A stretch of 64,000 nucleotides of DNA from Tigriopus japonicus. Taxonomy: Eukaryota; Arthropoda; Copepoda; Harpacticoida; Harpacticidae. Numbering within the stretch: position 1 is the first letter of the stretch; each line of letters starts with the position of its first letter. Location: NCBI GenBank assembly GCA_010645155.1, contig JAAGOF010000300.1, positions 1,051,043 through 1,115,042 of the forward strand, in the 5' to 3' direction. Below are positions 48,167 to 59,980 of this stretch, piece by piece. A program made the position numbers and the translations under genes. Under the pieces are notes generated by a model. That model made no database searches and had not been told where the DNA came from. It was given only the letters and a program-made list of their open reading frames with translations.

Positions 48167-48659
48167 CGTTAACACGTACACTAATAATATAAAACGTGTT
48201 AAAACTCGGTGGAAATGCAGATTTCTTGCATATCAAATGGCAAGTTTGAACTTTCAAAGTTATGAATAAGTATAAAAAATAGATTGAGAAATATCTCTCT
48301 TATTTGCTTGATTAGAAATGCAAAAATATTTTGTTCTCGTTTTGTCAAATGGAACAACAATTTCAATATTAGTTCAAACTAATCGTTCTTTCAAATAATT
48401 CAAATCAACAAGCTACAACTAATGCTTTCTTTTCTTGGGTTTTATCAACTTTCAAACTGAAACTACAGAGTCCGCCAAAACCTTGGCGGACAACAACAAA
48501 ACAACTAACAACAACGAACAAAAACAACTGTAACTAAAAAACTACTGGGCCGATTTCCATGCTCTTTACCAACTTAAAAACTAGAAACAAAGCCACACAA
48601 CTTATATTACTATCATTTTTTACGTTTTATGCCATAATTTTCAACCAACTTCGGTTGAA
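48167..48659. other. Flank of a transposase relic
   Basis: AT-rich spacer, possibly the 3' part of the degraded mariner-type element that follows. No terminus was identified. Confidence 0.4.
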
Positions 48660-49247
48660 CTACATGAAGTAGGGGCCCTCTGCGACGAGAACTTTCTCCA
48701 GACGGACGTGGATGGCCTCGCACACTCTCTTCACCTTCTGGGGCACCAGAACCTCGTCCCAGGCCTTCATAATTGCCTTCTCCAGGGCCTTGACGTTGGG
48801 CTGGCGTTTCTTGTAGGCCACGGCCTCCACGCGGCACGTGAGCTTCTTGTCGCTCCAGAGGACGGCCCGGGGGATGCGGTCATTCTGGTTGAGCTCAAAC
48901 CACTCCTGGAGCTTCTTGGCCCTCTCCAACCTTTTGGCCACGGCCTGGTGGCTCAGGAGTAGCCTCTCCGGGGTTGCCAGGGACTTGAGGCCGGCCTCCT
49001 TCACCAGGCGCCTGGCCGTCGTCACTGACACGTTGCAGGCCTCCTGAATGTTCTTCACGTGCCTCACCGGGTTCCTCATGGACATCTCCTTCACCGTGCG
49101 AACGTTGGCAGCCGTCATCTTGGTATTGGGCCTCCCGCCCTTGAAGTTGTACTTCGTGACGCCGTTCCTCTCCCTGACGGACTTCAGGATTTGTACACGG
49201 CCGGGACAGTGTAGTCAACAGTCATGGCGATCTCCTTGGCTGTCTTA
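48660..49247 (-). pseudogene. Tc1/mariner-type transposase with internal deletion and frameshift
   Basis: Going 5' to 3' on the minus strand, the N-terminal part begins near RKTAKEIAMTVDYTVPAVY. A frameshift follows near 49190, where the first frame meets TGA. It continues through a basic linker with GGRPNT to a second helix-turn-helix-like stretch (HVKNIQEACNVSVTTARRLV) and reaches the first catalytic Asp in LWSDKKLT. It then jumps directly to a C-terminal segment (KALEKAIMKAWDEV...RLEKVLVAEG). The second and third catalytic residues are absent, so it cannot be active. It is distinctly GC-rich against its surroundings, which suggests a fairly recent arrival despite its damage. Plus-strand frames over it are shadows. 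Confidence 0.82.
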
Positions 49248-51648
49248 CGGGGACCTTGACATTTTTACTAGGGCTCAAGGACTCGGTGGCAAATGGACTT
49301 TAGTGCACTTTTTCCACGGCCCCCTGGGCCTCGGTCTGTCACTGGATCTCTTTTGTTTGTTATTGTTCTTAACCAGTTTAGACACCATATTGGACGCACA
49401 AAACGTTTCATGCCAATCGGCTGCTTCGTTACGTAAATATCCGCATTTATATCAAGTACCAAGGTTTTGGCGGACCCTGTATTGGAAAGGCCGTCTCATT
49501 CCTCTCCTTCGAAATCCAGGAATCACCTGGAAACGACTTTTGCGTATATGTTGTCGTAGTTTCCTCATGTGTTCATGGGAAAGAGATGAGTGCAAGAAAT
49601 GGCAATTTCACATCTTCCGCGTATGATTCATTTTTTGTCCCATTCTTGCAAGGAACGCTTTTTAGGAAAAGTTTGTCGATTCTCTTGAAGAGGAAGGGAC
49701 AAGGACGACGCCAGTGGATGCTTTCCCATCTACAGGATGAACCGAAATGATTTTAACCAGGGCAGTTGTAACGAAATTACATGAAACGATAGTACATTAA
49801 TTCGTTCCTTTTTTTCGAAAAAGTAACTGTAATACCATTTCAAATCAAAAATGGTGTAATTGTAATATAACAACTCAAAAACCCATATAGTTCTCGTTCC
49901 TTTTCCCATTGCATCAATTTCGATTATATTTCATATGGTTGACTTACACGAGCAACTTTTTAACAAACTACGAACAAAGTCACAGAAAAATATCGTTTGG
50001 CTTTGTTGGAAAACCTCTTAGGAATTTTTTTCGAGAGTATTTACATCTTTGAAGCGAAAGTTTGTCTAGTACTTTGCCAAAAAAACTAATTGCTTACGTC
50101 AGTCCACCTTTCATCTTTGGGTCATCCTTCAAAACGAAGTATTTTCATAGCAATCCCACATAATTGTTCCAACTGATTTGATGTCAAGAACTTTTCAATT
50201 TGGGCCAAGAGGCAATCCTTTCTTTCAAAAGCTAACTTTTTTCTGTCATATTTTGTTAAATAGGGATTATCAGTGATGACTACAATGGGTAGTCAAAGAA
50301 AAGAAGAGCAGAAAAGAGATGTCAGAAAAAAGCGAGGAGCAGGATTGGCAAAATCAGAGTAAATTAAAAAGCTTGTCACAAACAAAGAAAGGCCTTGGGG
50401 ATTGCTCTACGTCCACTTACTTCGTTTGCGTTCTCGTTCTGAGTGTCAAAATTCGAAAAAAGTCATAGACGGAACATAATTGAGTTACCCTGTATCTGAT
50501 CGACAGGATGAAAAGTTTTGACGCCTTTCCACCCGTCATTATGGCCTTAGGCGAGAAAGTAGTGCCAACTACAATACTGGTTTTGTGTCACGTTCCACGC
50601 TTGATCAGAGATGACGACAAATTCGAGAGAGAAAATTCGAAAGAGAGAGAAAACAAAAAAAGGAAACCGAATGCATGGTCGCAAAAGGTTGCATTAAGTG
50701 CTGGATAAGATGTTACGTGAAGAATGCCTGCCCAAGGGTCTATTTAATTTTCATAAATTGCTTCAAGGTCTTCACTATTGGCAAACGCAAAACCAGTGAG
50801 ACATATTATATACTAGAGAAAGTGTAATTGTTGCTTCAAGAACAACTAATAAAAAGTTAATTTTGATTCCCCGTCTTCCACCCACCTTGCCAAATCATCG
50901 AATTCCATATTTGAATTTTTGACAAAATGGAGCCAGATGGTTGGAAATTTTTTGTTCGCCTTTTCACCTTGAAAACAAAATTCCGAATAAAAACCAATTT
51001 GCTTTCAATGGAAATATACCATTGTGACCATAAAATGATGCAAACATTAAGTCCATCTAATCTTAGCCAAGGATGAATAAACAAGATATTTTACAGAATA
51101 CTGCTTACAGTTTAGTTACTGCAAAAAAATTTCAAGGGAACATTTACGAGGTAGAAATAGTCTCTCAAGACGCAATCTGTGTTTTCGTATTTGCTTCTGA
51201 AAATGTAACATTCATAGTTTTATTAAACCTCTCTACTAACCTGCTGTGATGACGTCCCTTGGAACACCTATGCCTGGACCAAATTAGAGCTTTAGACCAA
51301 ATGAAGTCTTTTAAATACTGGAGGTAGTGTACCCGTAAAAATGTCACCAGTTGCCAACTGTTGACCGGGCAAACTTTGTGTGAGTGACCAGGCAAATGAC
51401 AATTGCGTAATTAGTCAATCAAAGTCGGAATTGAGTGACAAAAATTGCGCCATTTGTTGTTTTTGCTAATGGTCAATTTCTTGAAGGTAAGGAAGATGTC
51501 ACAAGATGACCATGCTTTGGATTTGAATTCTACAACTGTGACATTTCTGCCAATACGTTAAATAAATCTTGGTTGGTAACCGCAATAAGACCATGCAGAG
51601 CATCAAGTAACTTTTAAGGAATTCAAGACATATATTTGAACTGAACAA
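49248..51648. other. Intergenic DNA between two transposase relics
   Basis: No supported gene. The stretch next to 49248 may include more of the first relic. Confidence 0.45.
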
Positions 51649-52640
51649 TTATTCTAAATGACCACCATGAGTAGCTATTATGCCCTCAATCCTGGGCCTA
51701 AAGGCATGGCAAGCCTTGATGACCTCAACGGCCGGAATCTTGATCCAGCTCTTCTTGATGGCGGCCTTGAGAATATATAATGTTTCCGTGGCTGGTGGCA
51801 CATACCTCCCTCTCTAACTTGCCCTAGAAGTAAGTCCAATGAGTTCAAGTCAGGCGAAATAGAGGGCCAGGTGGTGGCATCCCAAAACTTGATGAAATTA
51901 GCCTTGAGGACATTGACGGTCTTCTTGGCTGTGTTGGCTGGGGCAGAATCCTGTTGGAACACGAAGTTCTTTCCGGCAGCCTGGGCCTTCATCCATAGAA
52001 TGACAACAAACTCTAGGACCTCACAGTAATTGTCACTGCCCAATCTTTCCTTTGGCGCAAAGCAGTGGGGTGGCATCACAACGCCATTGCTCCTAATCGT
52101 GCCTAAGGTCATGATGGAGGCAGGAAACTTGGTTGTCTAGACGGAAGGAACATCAGACTTCTTGCTTGTTGTTCTGGCTGTTGAAAGACCTGTCCACAAT
52201 CCACATCTTTTCATCGCTGAAGAAGATGATTTGTCCTCTATTGGACTTCATGTCATTCAGAATCTTCCTCCCATTTTGTACCCTTTTCTCCTTCATTCAC
52301 GTCGTTAAGATGTGGCGCTTGGACAACTTGAAGCTTTTCAACTTTAGGTCTTCTTTTATAGCCCTGCTGATCGCCCTTTGGATCACATTTCTCTTCTTGG
52401 CAAAGACAGTCATGGGGGTGGTGGGGGAGGTACCGATGCTCCATTTCAAGCCGGCTAGGAACCTGAGAGAGCGAATTTTGTCGCTTCTTGATGCGTGAGA
52501 TGAATGTTCAGGCCCTTTTCCACATTTCCAACGGTTGCACACGTCATAGACTTTGGATAGCCAAGAGCATTCGTGATGTCGGCAGGTTTGTTGCCCGCGC
52601 GAGCCATTTTGATAATGGCAAACCTTTTTGACTCTTCCAT
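51649..52640 (-). pseudogene. Mariner-type (DD37D) transposase, frameshifted
   Basis: The relic is nearly full length but broken by frameshifts. The N-terminus starts at ATG 52638-52640 (MEESKRFAIIKMARAGNKPA), typical of the first helix-turn-helix. A change of frame near 52470 leads into a linker region (KKRNVIQRAISRAIKEDLKL). The catalytic core follows with QQDSAPANTA and PDLNSLD, 37 residues apart, again DD37D. A further shift near 51800 is needed to reach the natural C-terminus (RPRIEGIIATHGGHLE then TAA at 51649-51651). It differs clearly in sequence from the copy at 9711-10427, so it belongs to another subfamily or lineage. Confidence 0.85.
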
Positions 52641-54072
52641 GTTATTTATTGATCTGACAATGAGTTGATATCTTGCAGTCAAATGTTTACATTTCAACAA
52701 TTCCAAGTAAGCAAGGCAACCCCCAATCGGACTTGTCCTTTCGGAATTATTAGCTTTTAAAAATAGTACGGATTTTGGTGCCCATCCCTGTACCCTTGAG
52801 ATTTTGCATGACACAAGCAAGGTTAGCACAATACATCATTGGACAACAACCAACTTGTGGCTTCAAGAACAGCTACATTCTTAACCCAAACAAAACATCT
52901 TCTGCGACCCTTGCCAAACCAGTCTGACCAATACTTGCAAACGATCTAGTATTTTAACAAATGTCTATGGCCAGGACTAATTTGAATTCGCACTCAGAAT
53001 TACGTCGGAATCGTCAGATATCAACACGCAACCTTTGTGGTCTCGTACATGAATTGGTTCAAATTACGTTTTGGCATTCGAGGCTGATAGTTCTACGGCT
53101 TTGTGCTATTGGGTCCTAATTTACATTCAAATGCACAGAGTTTTTCCTGTAGAAAATTGTTTTCATCTGCAATCTTAAAAGATAGAAAATTACTGAACCT
53201 GTCGTTGAGATGCACAGGAATGCAACAATTACATGAGGCATGAGGCAATTACATTGAGATGAATTACAACTCGACGAGGGCTCAAAAGTCGAAAAATTCT
53301 TAAAGTTTTTATTTGTTATCTCAAGAGAAGGAAAATTGCCTTACATTTTTTTCTAACTTTTGCATTTGACGGAATAGTAAAAATGAAATCTCAAAACCTA
53401 GTCTTTTCGAAGAAACCTCTTTGTACAAGACTGAAAAAGTAAAATGTAGTCACGCATGACGTTGCTATCTTTGGCTGCAACTAAATCACTATAGTCAAAG
53501 CTGAATTTGGAAATGCTCAATAAATGAATATCCTCTTGATGTTAGAAAACTTTGTTACTGATCAAAATTAGCATTCAGGATACAACGTCCTTACATCTAA
53601 GTATCAGAATATATAACTCTCGATATGAGAATATTGTCGCTGCCCAGGGCCGGCGATCTATGCCCAGCTTTGATTGTATCATGAAAAACAATCTTGGTAG
53701 GCCTTGCCATAATTTTTTTGGCGAAACTGCTGTACTCGGACATGGTTCAGGATTGGGTTTGATCCGAATCCGAATCTTATTTTGCATTGAAGATGGCGTT
53801 GGAAGCCCATGGTTGCCTCTTGAAGGTAAGGAGAAAGTTGGACTGAAGAGGGGTCCTCTGAGATCCGGTAGATCTTGTGGTGGGGGTGGGGACTAATGTT
53901 TTTTTAAATGAATAATGTCTGGAATGGGTTCCCGGTGACTATGTTCCCTCAGTCTTGGCATGATTGTGTTTCAACCAAATGTTCTCGTGCTCACATGAGA
54001 CAATCTTTAACCATGGAACTGATTAGGGTTCCCGGAGTCACTCCTTTGGCTCCCTTTGGAGCCGTTCAGGTC
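52641..54072. other. Intergenic DNA
   Basis: No gene was recognised. A possible transposon end (CAGGGATGGGCACCAAAATC on the minus strand near 52790) may be the right terminus of the 51649-52640 relic. Its partner was not found. Confidence 0.4.
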
Positions 54073-54163
54073 TTTTTCACCTTGTGACATTTTACCGTGA
54101 ACTTTTTACCTCGTGACCTTTAATCTGTGACCGTTTTACCATGTGACCATTTTACTGCGCCCC
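54073..54163 (-). repeat. Orphan GGTCACGGTAAAA array with one element terminus
   Basis: About five degenerate units of the same repeat that bounds the 8702-10660 element. Read inward from 54163 it begins GGGGCGCAGTAAAATGGTCAC, matching that element's left end at 17 of 21 positions. No opposite end or target duplication partner was found, so it is a truncated or solo copy. Confidence 0.75.
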
Positions 54164-54922
54164 GAACCTATTTGTTAGAAATATACACCCATCGTAACGA
54201 CGGAAAATAGCAAGTTGTACGTATCCCAATTGTTCCGTGATTAAGAATCTCGGAGTACAGGGTAGAAAAATAGAAAAAAGTCTAGTTTCAATACTATTCA
54301 AAACATCAACAAAGTTAAATAATTTTAAACAAACTTTAGATTAATACATTTTAATGTTTGTACGTAGATCAGTCCGTTTATGCGGACTTATTACTTTCGC
54401 TAAGCTAAATAAAATAGCCTCCAAAAAAGTGTCAAAGTAAAGATATATCATTTATATCTCAGGGATTTTCATGCCTGAACAACAATTCCACATCATTGGA
54501 CTAAACAACAGGGTAAATTTCTTTTTCGACTTTGAGAACCATCGACATGCAAGTCGCAAAGTAAATCCAAATTACATTCACGAACGTGTTGGCATCAATA
54601 TGATCTTTTGAAAACATGGAGCATTCTTCAAACGAAATATCACCAGGTCCAATTTGAGTGAAGCTTGGCAATTCATGAATGTAAGCAAGAGGTTCGTCAT
54701 TAAATAATACTATGTTCATGGAGTCTTCAATATTGGCTGCGAAGATTCAACACAAACCACAGAATTGCAACCAAGGCCAAGAGCTAACAAAAAGTGATCG
54801 ATCAAGTAGGAATAACAAACTCCCTCATGGTTGTATCTCCTGGGAACCTCTTGTGATCCATTGTTTGTTATTTTTGAGACGAGCGAGGTCTTGAGAATTG
54901 AGATCGTGAGTTATTTTGCTTT
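54164..54922. other. Region 3' of the Rit/Ric-like gene
   Basis: It probably includes the 3' UTR of the minus-strand GTPase gene. No clear polyadenylation signal was recognised. Confidence 0.4.
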
Positions 54923-55015
54923 CTAATTTCTACGCTTTCGTTTGGTTTTCTTGACTATTGAGGACCAGAGCTTTTTCCAACGAGACATCTCGTGTTCTTT
55001 GGTTTGATCATCACC
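54923..55015 (-). CDS. Rit/Ric-like GTPase, exon 3 (C-terminal tail)
   Basis: The last 30 codons plus stop (TAG at 54923-54925) follow a TTATTTTACAG acceptor (AG complement at 55016-55017) in phase 0 with exon 2. The tail is strongly basic and ends RWKKLWSSIVKKTKRKRRN. There is no CAAX box. Rit/Ric proteins also lack a lipidation box and attach to the plasma membrane through a Trp-containing basic tail, so this exon is strong family evidence. It is too short to stand out as an open frame and was found by looking for a basic terminal exon downstream of exon 2. Confidence 0.85.
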   Translation of the reverse strand, partial: GDDQTKEHEMSRWKKLWSSIVKKTKRKRRN

Positions 55016-56796
55016 CTGTAAAATAAAACCGACAATTAGATTGAAACACACTTTCCCGATAAATCCCAAAGAGTTAATGAGTTTTTGCCAGTAAACTTCG
55101 GTAGCTTCATTAAAGTGTTTGCCTATGATCCATCTGATCTTACAATGCTCAAAAAGTTTCTTTTGAACAGGAAAAGACGTATTGAATGCACAGTTACAAA
55201 TGGAGCTTTCCGCAATGCACTTATCATTATTGCCTCAATTGTTGCTTATTTTCCTTCTTTTGACTCACTTATTAAAAGTGCATGAACTCGTTCGTTCATT
55301 CAACTCGAAATTCTAACCAAGTGTAATTGAATTCAAACTTTGTGAAGCCGAAAGTCAACCATGAAATGCATCAACCCTGAACGCTTCGTTGAACAAAGGC
55401 GCAATAAACGACAAACTTTACGAACTAGAACATTGCACATCGAAGCAACTTTGAATCAGGTCAAAACTCTGCAAAAGCATATAAAACCATTATATGTAAG
55501 AAGTGATCAAGCAAATCCAACAAGTTGAACGATTGATCTGTCCCTCATGTTGAACAGAACATGTGGTCATGGTTAATATGACTTGCTTTTGGTGTACTCT
55601 AAAATAAATCTTATCTACGTTGAAATGCAACCCATTAGTCAATAGTTGAGGGCATCAAGATGTATGGAGCAATCAAAAAGATTAAAGTCATAATATAAAA
55701 AAAGTCATAAAAATAATAACCATGCGCCAGAGCATGTGCTCCGTTTTTTTAGTCCATTGCATGAGCATTGTCAAAACTCAGATATTAGGCCGCATGTTAG
55801 CGCAGAAAAGATCTATTTTTAGTATACCAGAATCAAGGCAGATTAACGTTTCTTGCCCTAGTTGCTGCGTTTCAACTACGGTAGTTACCAATTGTAGCAA
55901 GGCTATGATCAAATCAAGTATGTTTCACTTTCCTTGGACAAACCAAAACAGCTTACAAAATTTTGAGGTTCGTCAGCTGTAAGCTGTGAACATCTTTTTC
56001 TTGTTTTGATTTCCATAGAGTGACCGCACATCATGCGTTGAAATCTGCCTCCTCTCTATCATAGATCAAGCCGAGCTTGATGAAACAAGTTTTTCAAGAG
56101 CCGAAAACTCGAACTCTTATTTCTTGCCAGCTGCTTGAACAGTTTTTCTCTTTGTTTTGATACTGTCGCTTGATCAGCTAATGCAAAGTCAATCCATGAA
56201 TAGCCAGGTTGTTAAAGATACCAAGAAGCATAGTGTGAGTGAAGGAGATTACAGTTTAAATCACTATCTTAGAGTTTAGCTGCATTTCAAAAGCAGCGTT
56301 TGCTGTTAGAATATACTTGTGTGACAAATTTTGACTGATACGCGTTTTTCTTACTTTTCTATCTTTGCACCCTCGCCAACAGACCTTTTTTACAGTTTCG
56401 TTCCCTAAGCTGCGTTTTGAAAATTCTGAAAAGGCAGCTAATGAGGCAAGATAATGCCTGAGTTCCGTTTGCTCCTCTGCTCCTCTTCAGTCCCTCTCTA
56501 GCATTCTCAACAACTATTGAATATTTTATGTTTTCCTTGAGTTATACCACTTAGTGACATTAAACCCCCTCGAGTTAGGAAATGTACGCATGGTCTGCTT
56601 TGCTTGGTCTTGAAAAACTTGCGTTTTAATCACTCTTAATTCAAACATTCTACGCGTAAATTGTGTAGGAGACCTTTTTCCTGCCTTTCTTGCTCAGTCT
56701 TTAAGTTTTAATCAGTCAAAGATGATTGTTTATAATAACGAATTTACGACAGGAAAAGTCAAACCCAGTTTCAGACACAGTTTATGGAATATTTAC
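55016..56796 (-). other. Intron 2 of the Rit/Ric-like gene
   Basis: The donor is CAG/GTAAAT at 56796 and the acceptor TTACAG ends at 55016. No nested gene was recognised in its 1.8 kb. Confidence 0.75.
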
Positions 56797-56997
56797 CTGC
56801 TGGTGGTTTCGGATCTCTCTGACTAGAATTTGGAATGCCTCGTCGACGTGTCGTCGATCTGCTGCCGAGGTCTCAATGAATTTGCAATTGAATTTGTTGG
56901 CCAAAGCAGCACCATCCTCTGTGCTAACCCGTCTTTGGTCTTCGAGATCAATTTTGTTGCCCACAAGAATAACCGGAACTTTGTCGTCGGCTCGAAC
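56797..56997 (-). CDS. Rit/Ric-like GTPase, exon 2 (G4-G5)
   Basis: This 67-codon exon lies between a TTTGCAG acceptor and a GTAAAT donor, both phase 0. It encodes residues 110-176 of the assembled protein. These include the guanine-specificity motif NKID (123-126) in [16 protein letters not shown], and the G5 loop ETSA (151-154). It ends in the last helix ([11 protein letters not shown]), matching the Rit/Ric pattern. There is no frame damage. Confidence 0.93.
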
Positions 56998-58840
56998 CTG
57001 CAAATTATCAAGAAGTCTTATTTTAAGCCTCAGCTCATTACACGATTGCTTGGGATTATCTTTAAGGATTATCGATTTACAGAATCATTACAAAAAAGCA
57101 ATTGCGTCGGACGTTTTGGGGCTCCTCATTCTTGAAACCTATTTTCAAGGTTTTACGTCATTGTGGTTGATGGTTTGGCAGCGGGGTTTCCGTCAATCTG
57201 TGTGTTTTTGTTCATTAGGGATACCTTAGCGACCCTTACTAGAGACTGGCCGACGTAGGCTAACACACGGTGCCGATGATTCACGCTGGTGATTGGTCAA
57301 TAGCATTCAGTTGAACATTCAGCTAATTCTAACGAAGTTCAATAACAAACCAGAGTACTTCTTCTTTGTTGATTTTGAAATGATCTGACTTGGTGCTGGG
57401 GTTGCCAATTTAGCTATGTGAAATCATATTCCCCTCTATCTACCAGTCTTCATAAACCCGTTTTTCCTTTAAGGATCACCAAAAGGCAAGGCATCCCTGA
57501 CTTTCGTGACTTCTGAGCAAGGTTGCAAATCAAACTCACATTCGTGTTTGCTCATATACAAGAGCAAAGCACCCATTCTGCAAGCAGTAACCCTACCTTG
57601 CAACCTCCCGTAAAAAAAACTTGCGCAAGCCCAGATTCCACATCACTAAGATTTTGTTGTCAATCACCCGATCGTGTGACATTAATTGGCCCTTGTTAAA
57701 ACTCCACACTAATTGAAATTCACTTTTTTCATATCGGGTAAATACCTTAAACACATTTCCAGCAGACTTGAGGACTTTCAATAACCAAACTGCCCTATCA
57801 AATGAGCGAAATAGTTTAGATGTGTTTCGTAGAAGAAAAGGTTCCTTTAATCGTGAACTTCGGCTTCCCGCATGATGAATGACGTCACAGACAGTCCGTG
57901 CCGGGTCAGGCAATCATAGATTTGAATGCCAATCTCTGCCTTTTAGTATTTCTAGGATACCTCACAAACTGGACAAAGAACGTTTTCTGAACGTTCCCAA
58001 CTCTTGGAATTTGAATGGTGTTTTTGGGCTTCCCTATTTTTTGCAGAAGAGATTTCAGGATTGAGTTTGGTGGATACGAAAGGAGTAGCTAAAATGGGGC
58101 ATCTTTGCGGGGGATCGGTTCTTTGGGCAATGGAAATTCAAGGCCGTTCTTCAAGGCTGCTTTCTAACACGAAAAAGACAAGAGAAAAGGAGGAAGATTG
58201 AGATGGAAGGTCACGACAGAAAATGGGAAATTTCCTTAATAGGCAACTAACTAGAATTCTGCACTTGATAGCTCGCCTTACATTGCATCAATTTGCTGTT
58301 TATTTGATTGAATGTCAAACCCTGAAGGCAGGGTATGACGTGCAGTAAACGGTACATGTCAAAAAAAAGGAAATGACTAATATTAAAATGTGTTTTATGA
58401 AACTTATGATACTACTTAGTTAAAGTTACTAGCTATATGGAGATGATTTTGCCTGCATTCATTATTCTATCCAAGCTCAGTTTCTTTACGTTTTTCACTT
58501 TTTGATGTGATACTTTATGATGTTCCATGCCTTTTCCTATATCAAAAGCTGATATTTTCAAGATTTATGCGCCTCATTTTTTGACCACTTTGTTTGAACT
58601 TCAGTCGCCAGTTTTCAACAATTGATTCGTTTGATCAAAAAAGAACTTGACGAGTTCTATGGATCAAGTAATTAAATCATGAAACAGAGATGCTTTATAA
58701 GTTTTTCAACTTTCTCTATTACAAATATCAAATAGATTTTCCAAACGATTTTGCTGTGGGGGCTTTTGTATTTAATTAGATTGAGTGACCTTTCACCGAG
58801 ACAAGCAAACGTTAAAAAGTTATTTCAATGGATTAGTTCG

Positions 58841-59109
58841 TTCGGACGAATTCAGCTAGGGATTTTTGGGGTCAAATGGCTAGGGATATGTCGGAGCCAA
58901 GACTAGCTCTTCAACAAACTTGATAAAAGATTGTTGAAAATTATCCAGCTTGGTTTAATATTTGGTTTGTTTCCAACCTGGGATCAAGCTACGAAAGAAC
59001 TTTTCCCTCCCTCGTGTAACAAACCTCAAACCTGTGAACAACAAAGCCTGAGATCTGACTCACCTCTAGTTATTTGGCCCCAAGAATCCCTAGCTGAAAT
59101 CGTCCGACC
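58841..59109. repeat. Inverted-repeat element in the GTPase intron
   Basis: The ends read inward as TTCGGACGAATTCAGCTAGG and GGTCGGACGATTTCAGCTAG. The arms continue for about 45 bp (GGGATT-TTGGGG-CAAAT-CTAG). The total is about 270 bp. No certain target duplication was found. Confidence 0.65.
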
Positions 59110-59775
59110 GCACTGTCGTAAAACTCTGTGTAAACATGTTTGGAATTGATCAAAAATACGTCTTTAAATGGCATTGTAACTACTGATGAAAAAAAAAACA
59201 ATCTTGCAATCTTTTTTTAGCGAGGTTAATAGCTTTAGGTTTGCCATCAATTCTAACATAGTAACCATCTTGCAAAATCAAAACGCAAGTTCCTTCCAAA
59301 TGGCGCCCCTGATTCAAAGTCGAATAAAGCAAGGGGTGCCACTTGCGTTCACCTTCAGAAGAAAGCCTATTTCTTCATTGCATTCAACAAACAAATGATA
59401 GACCCTGAAGGCGTATTGGCAGACCCAGTTGGGCAACCTATCGTGAATATCATTGGAGATTGGATTGTTTCCATTATTAATTGTAACCAAAGATTTTCAT
59501 CTTCTTTTCAGGCTAGAAGGAAACATTTTTCCAACAAGGCTTTTCTTTTGACAATTAATTCTTTATTGGCCCCTTTGATCCCCTTTTTAGTATCAGTACG
59601 TATCATGGATACAAATGATAGTTATAGATGAATTTTTGCGGGCACCAAGAAGCATAGTGAAATGAAAACGATTACAATCTATTCAAAGAACCAAACTTAT
59701 CCTTGATTCCGTATGTTTTACTCGCACAATATTTCTTGGTGACCTCAACAACTGAGGTAGTACCTTGCCCAAGTG

Positions 59776-59980
59776 AGGTCAGTTGTTGAGGGCATTTGGA
59801 AACAAAGTTGAAGCATAGTAGAAGCATAGTTGACAAAGTAGAAATAACTATGCTCGAATATTCTCGAAGCAGTGATTGAAAAACGTAGCTTTTGTACTGA
59901 CGCATGGTTATTTCTACTTTATCCTATTATGCTTGGACTATGCTTCAACCATACTTCCAAATGCCCTCAATAACTGACCT
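59776..59980. repeat. Hairpin MITE in the GTPase intron
   Basis: Arms 59776-59853 and about 59905-59980 face each other, with termini AGGTCAGTTGTTGAGGGCAT and AGGTCAGTTATTGAGGGCAT. Shared inner blocks are TTGAAGCATAGT, AAGCATA and AAAGTAGAAATAAC. The loop is about 50 bp. No target duplication was identified. Confidence 0.75.

Noticed and set aside
49048..49626. 192-codon plus-strand frame
   Set aside because: It is the antisense shadow of the transposase relic at 48660-49247 plus its flank.
57593..57913. 106-codon minus-strand frame in the GTPase intron
   Set aside because: No recognisable family and no good splice sites. It looks like chance or an unidentifiable relic.
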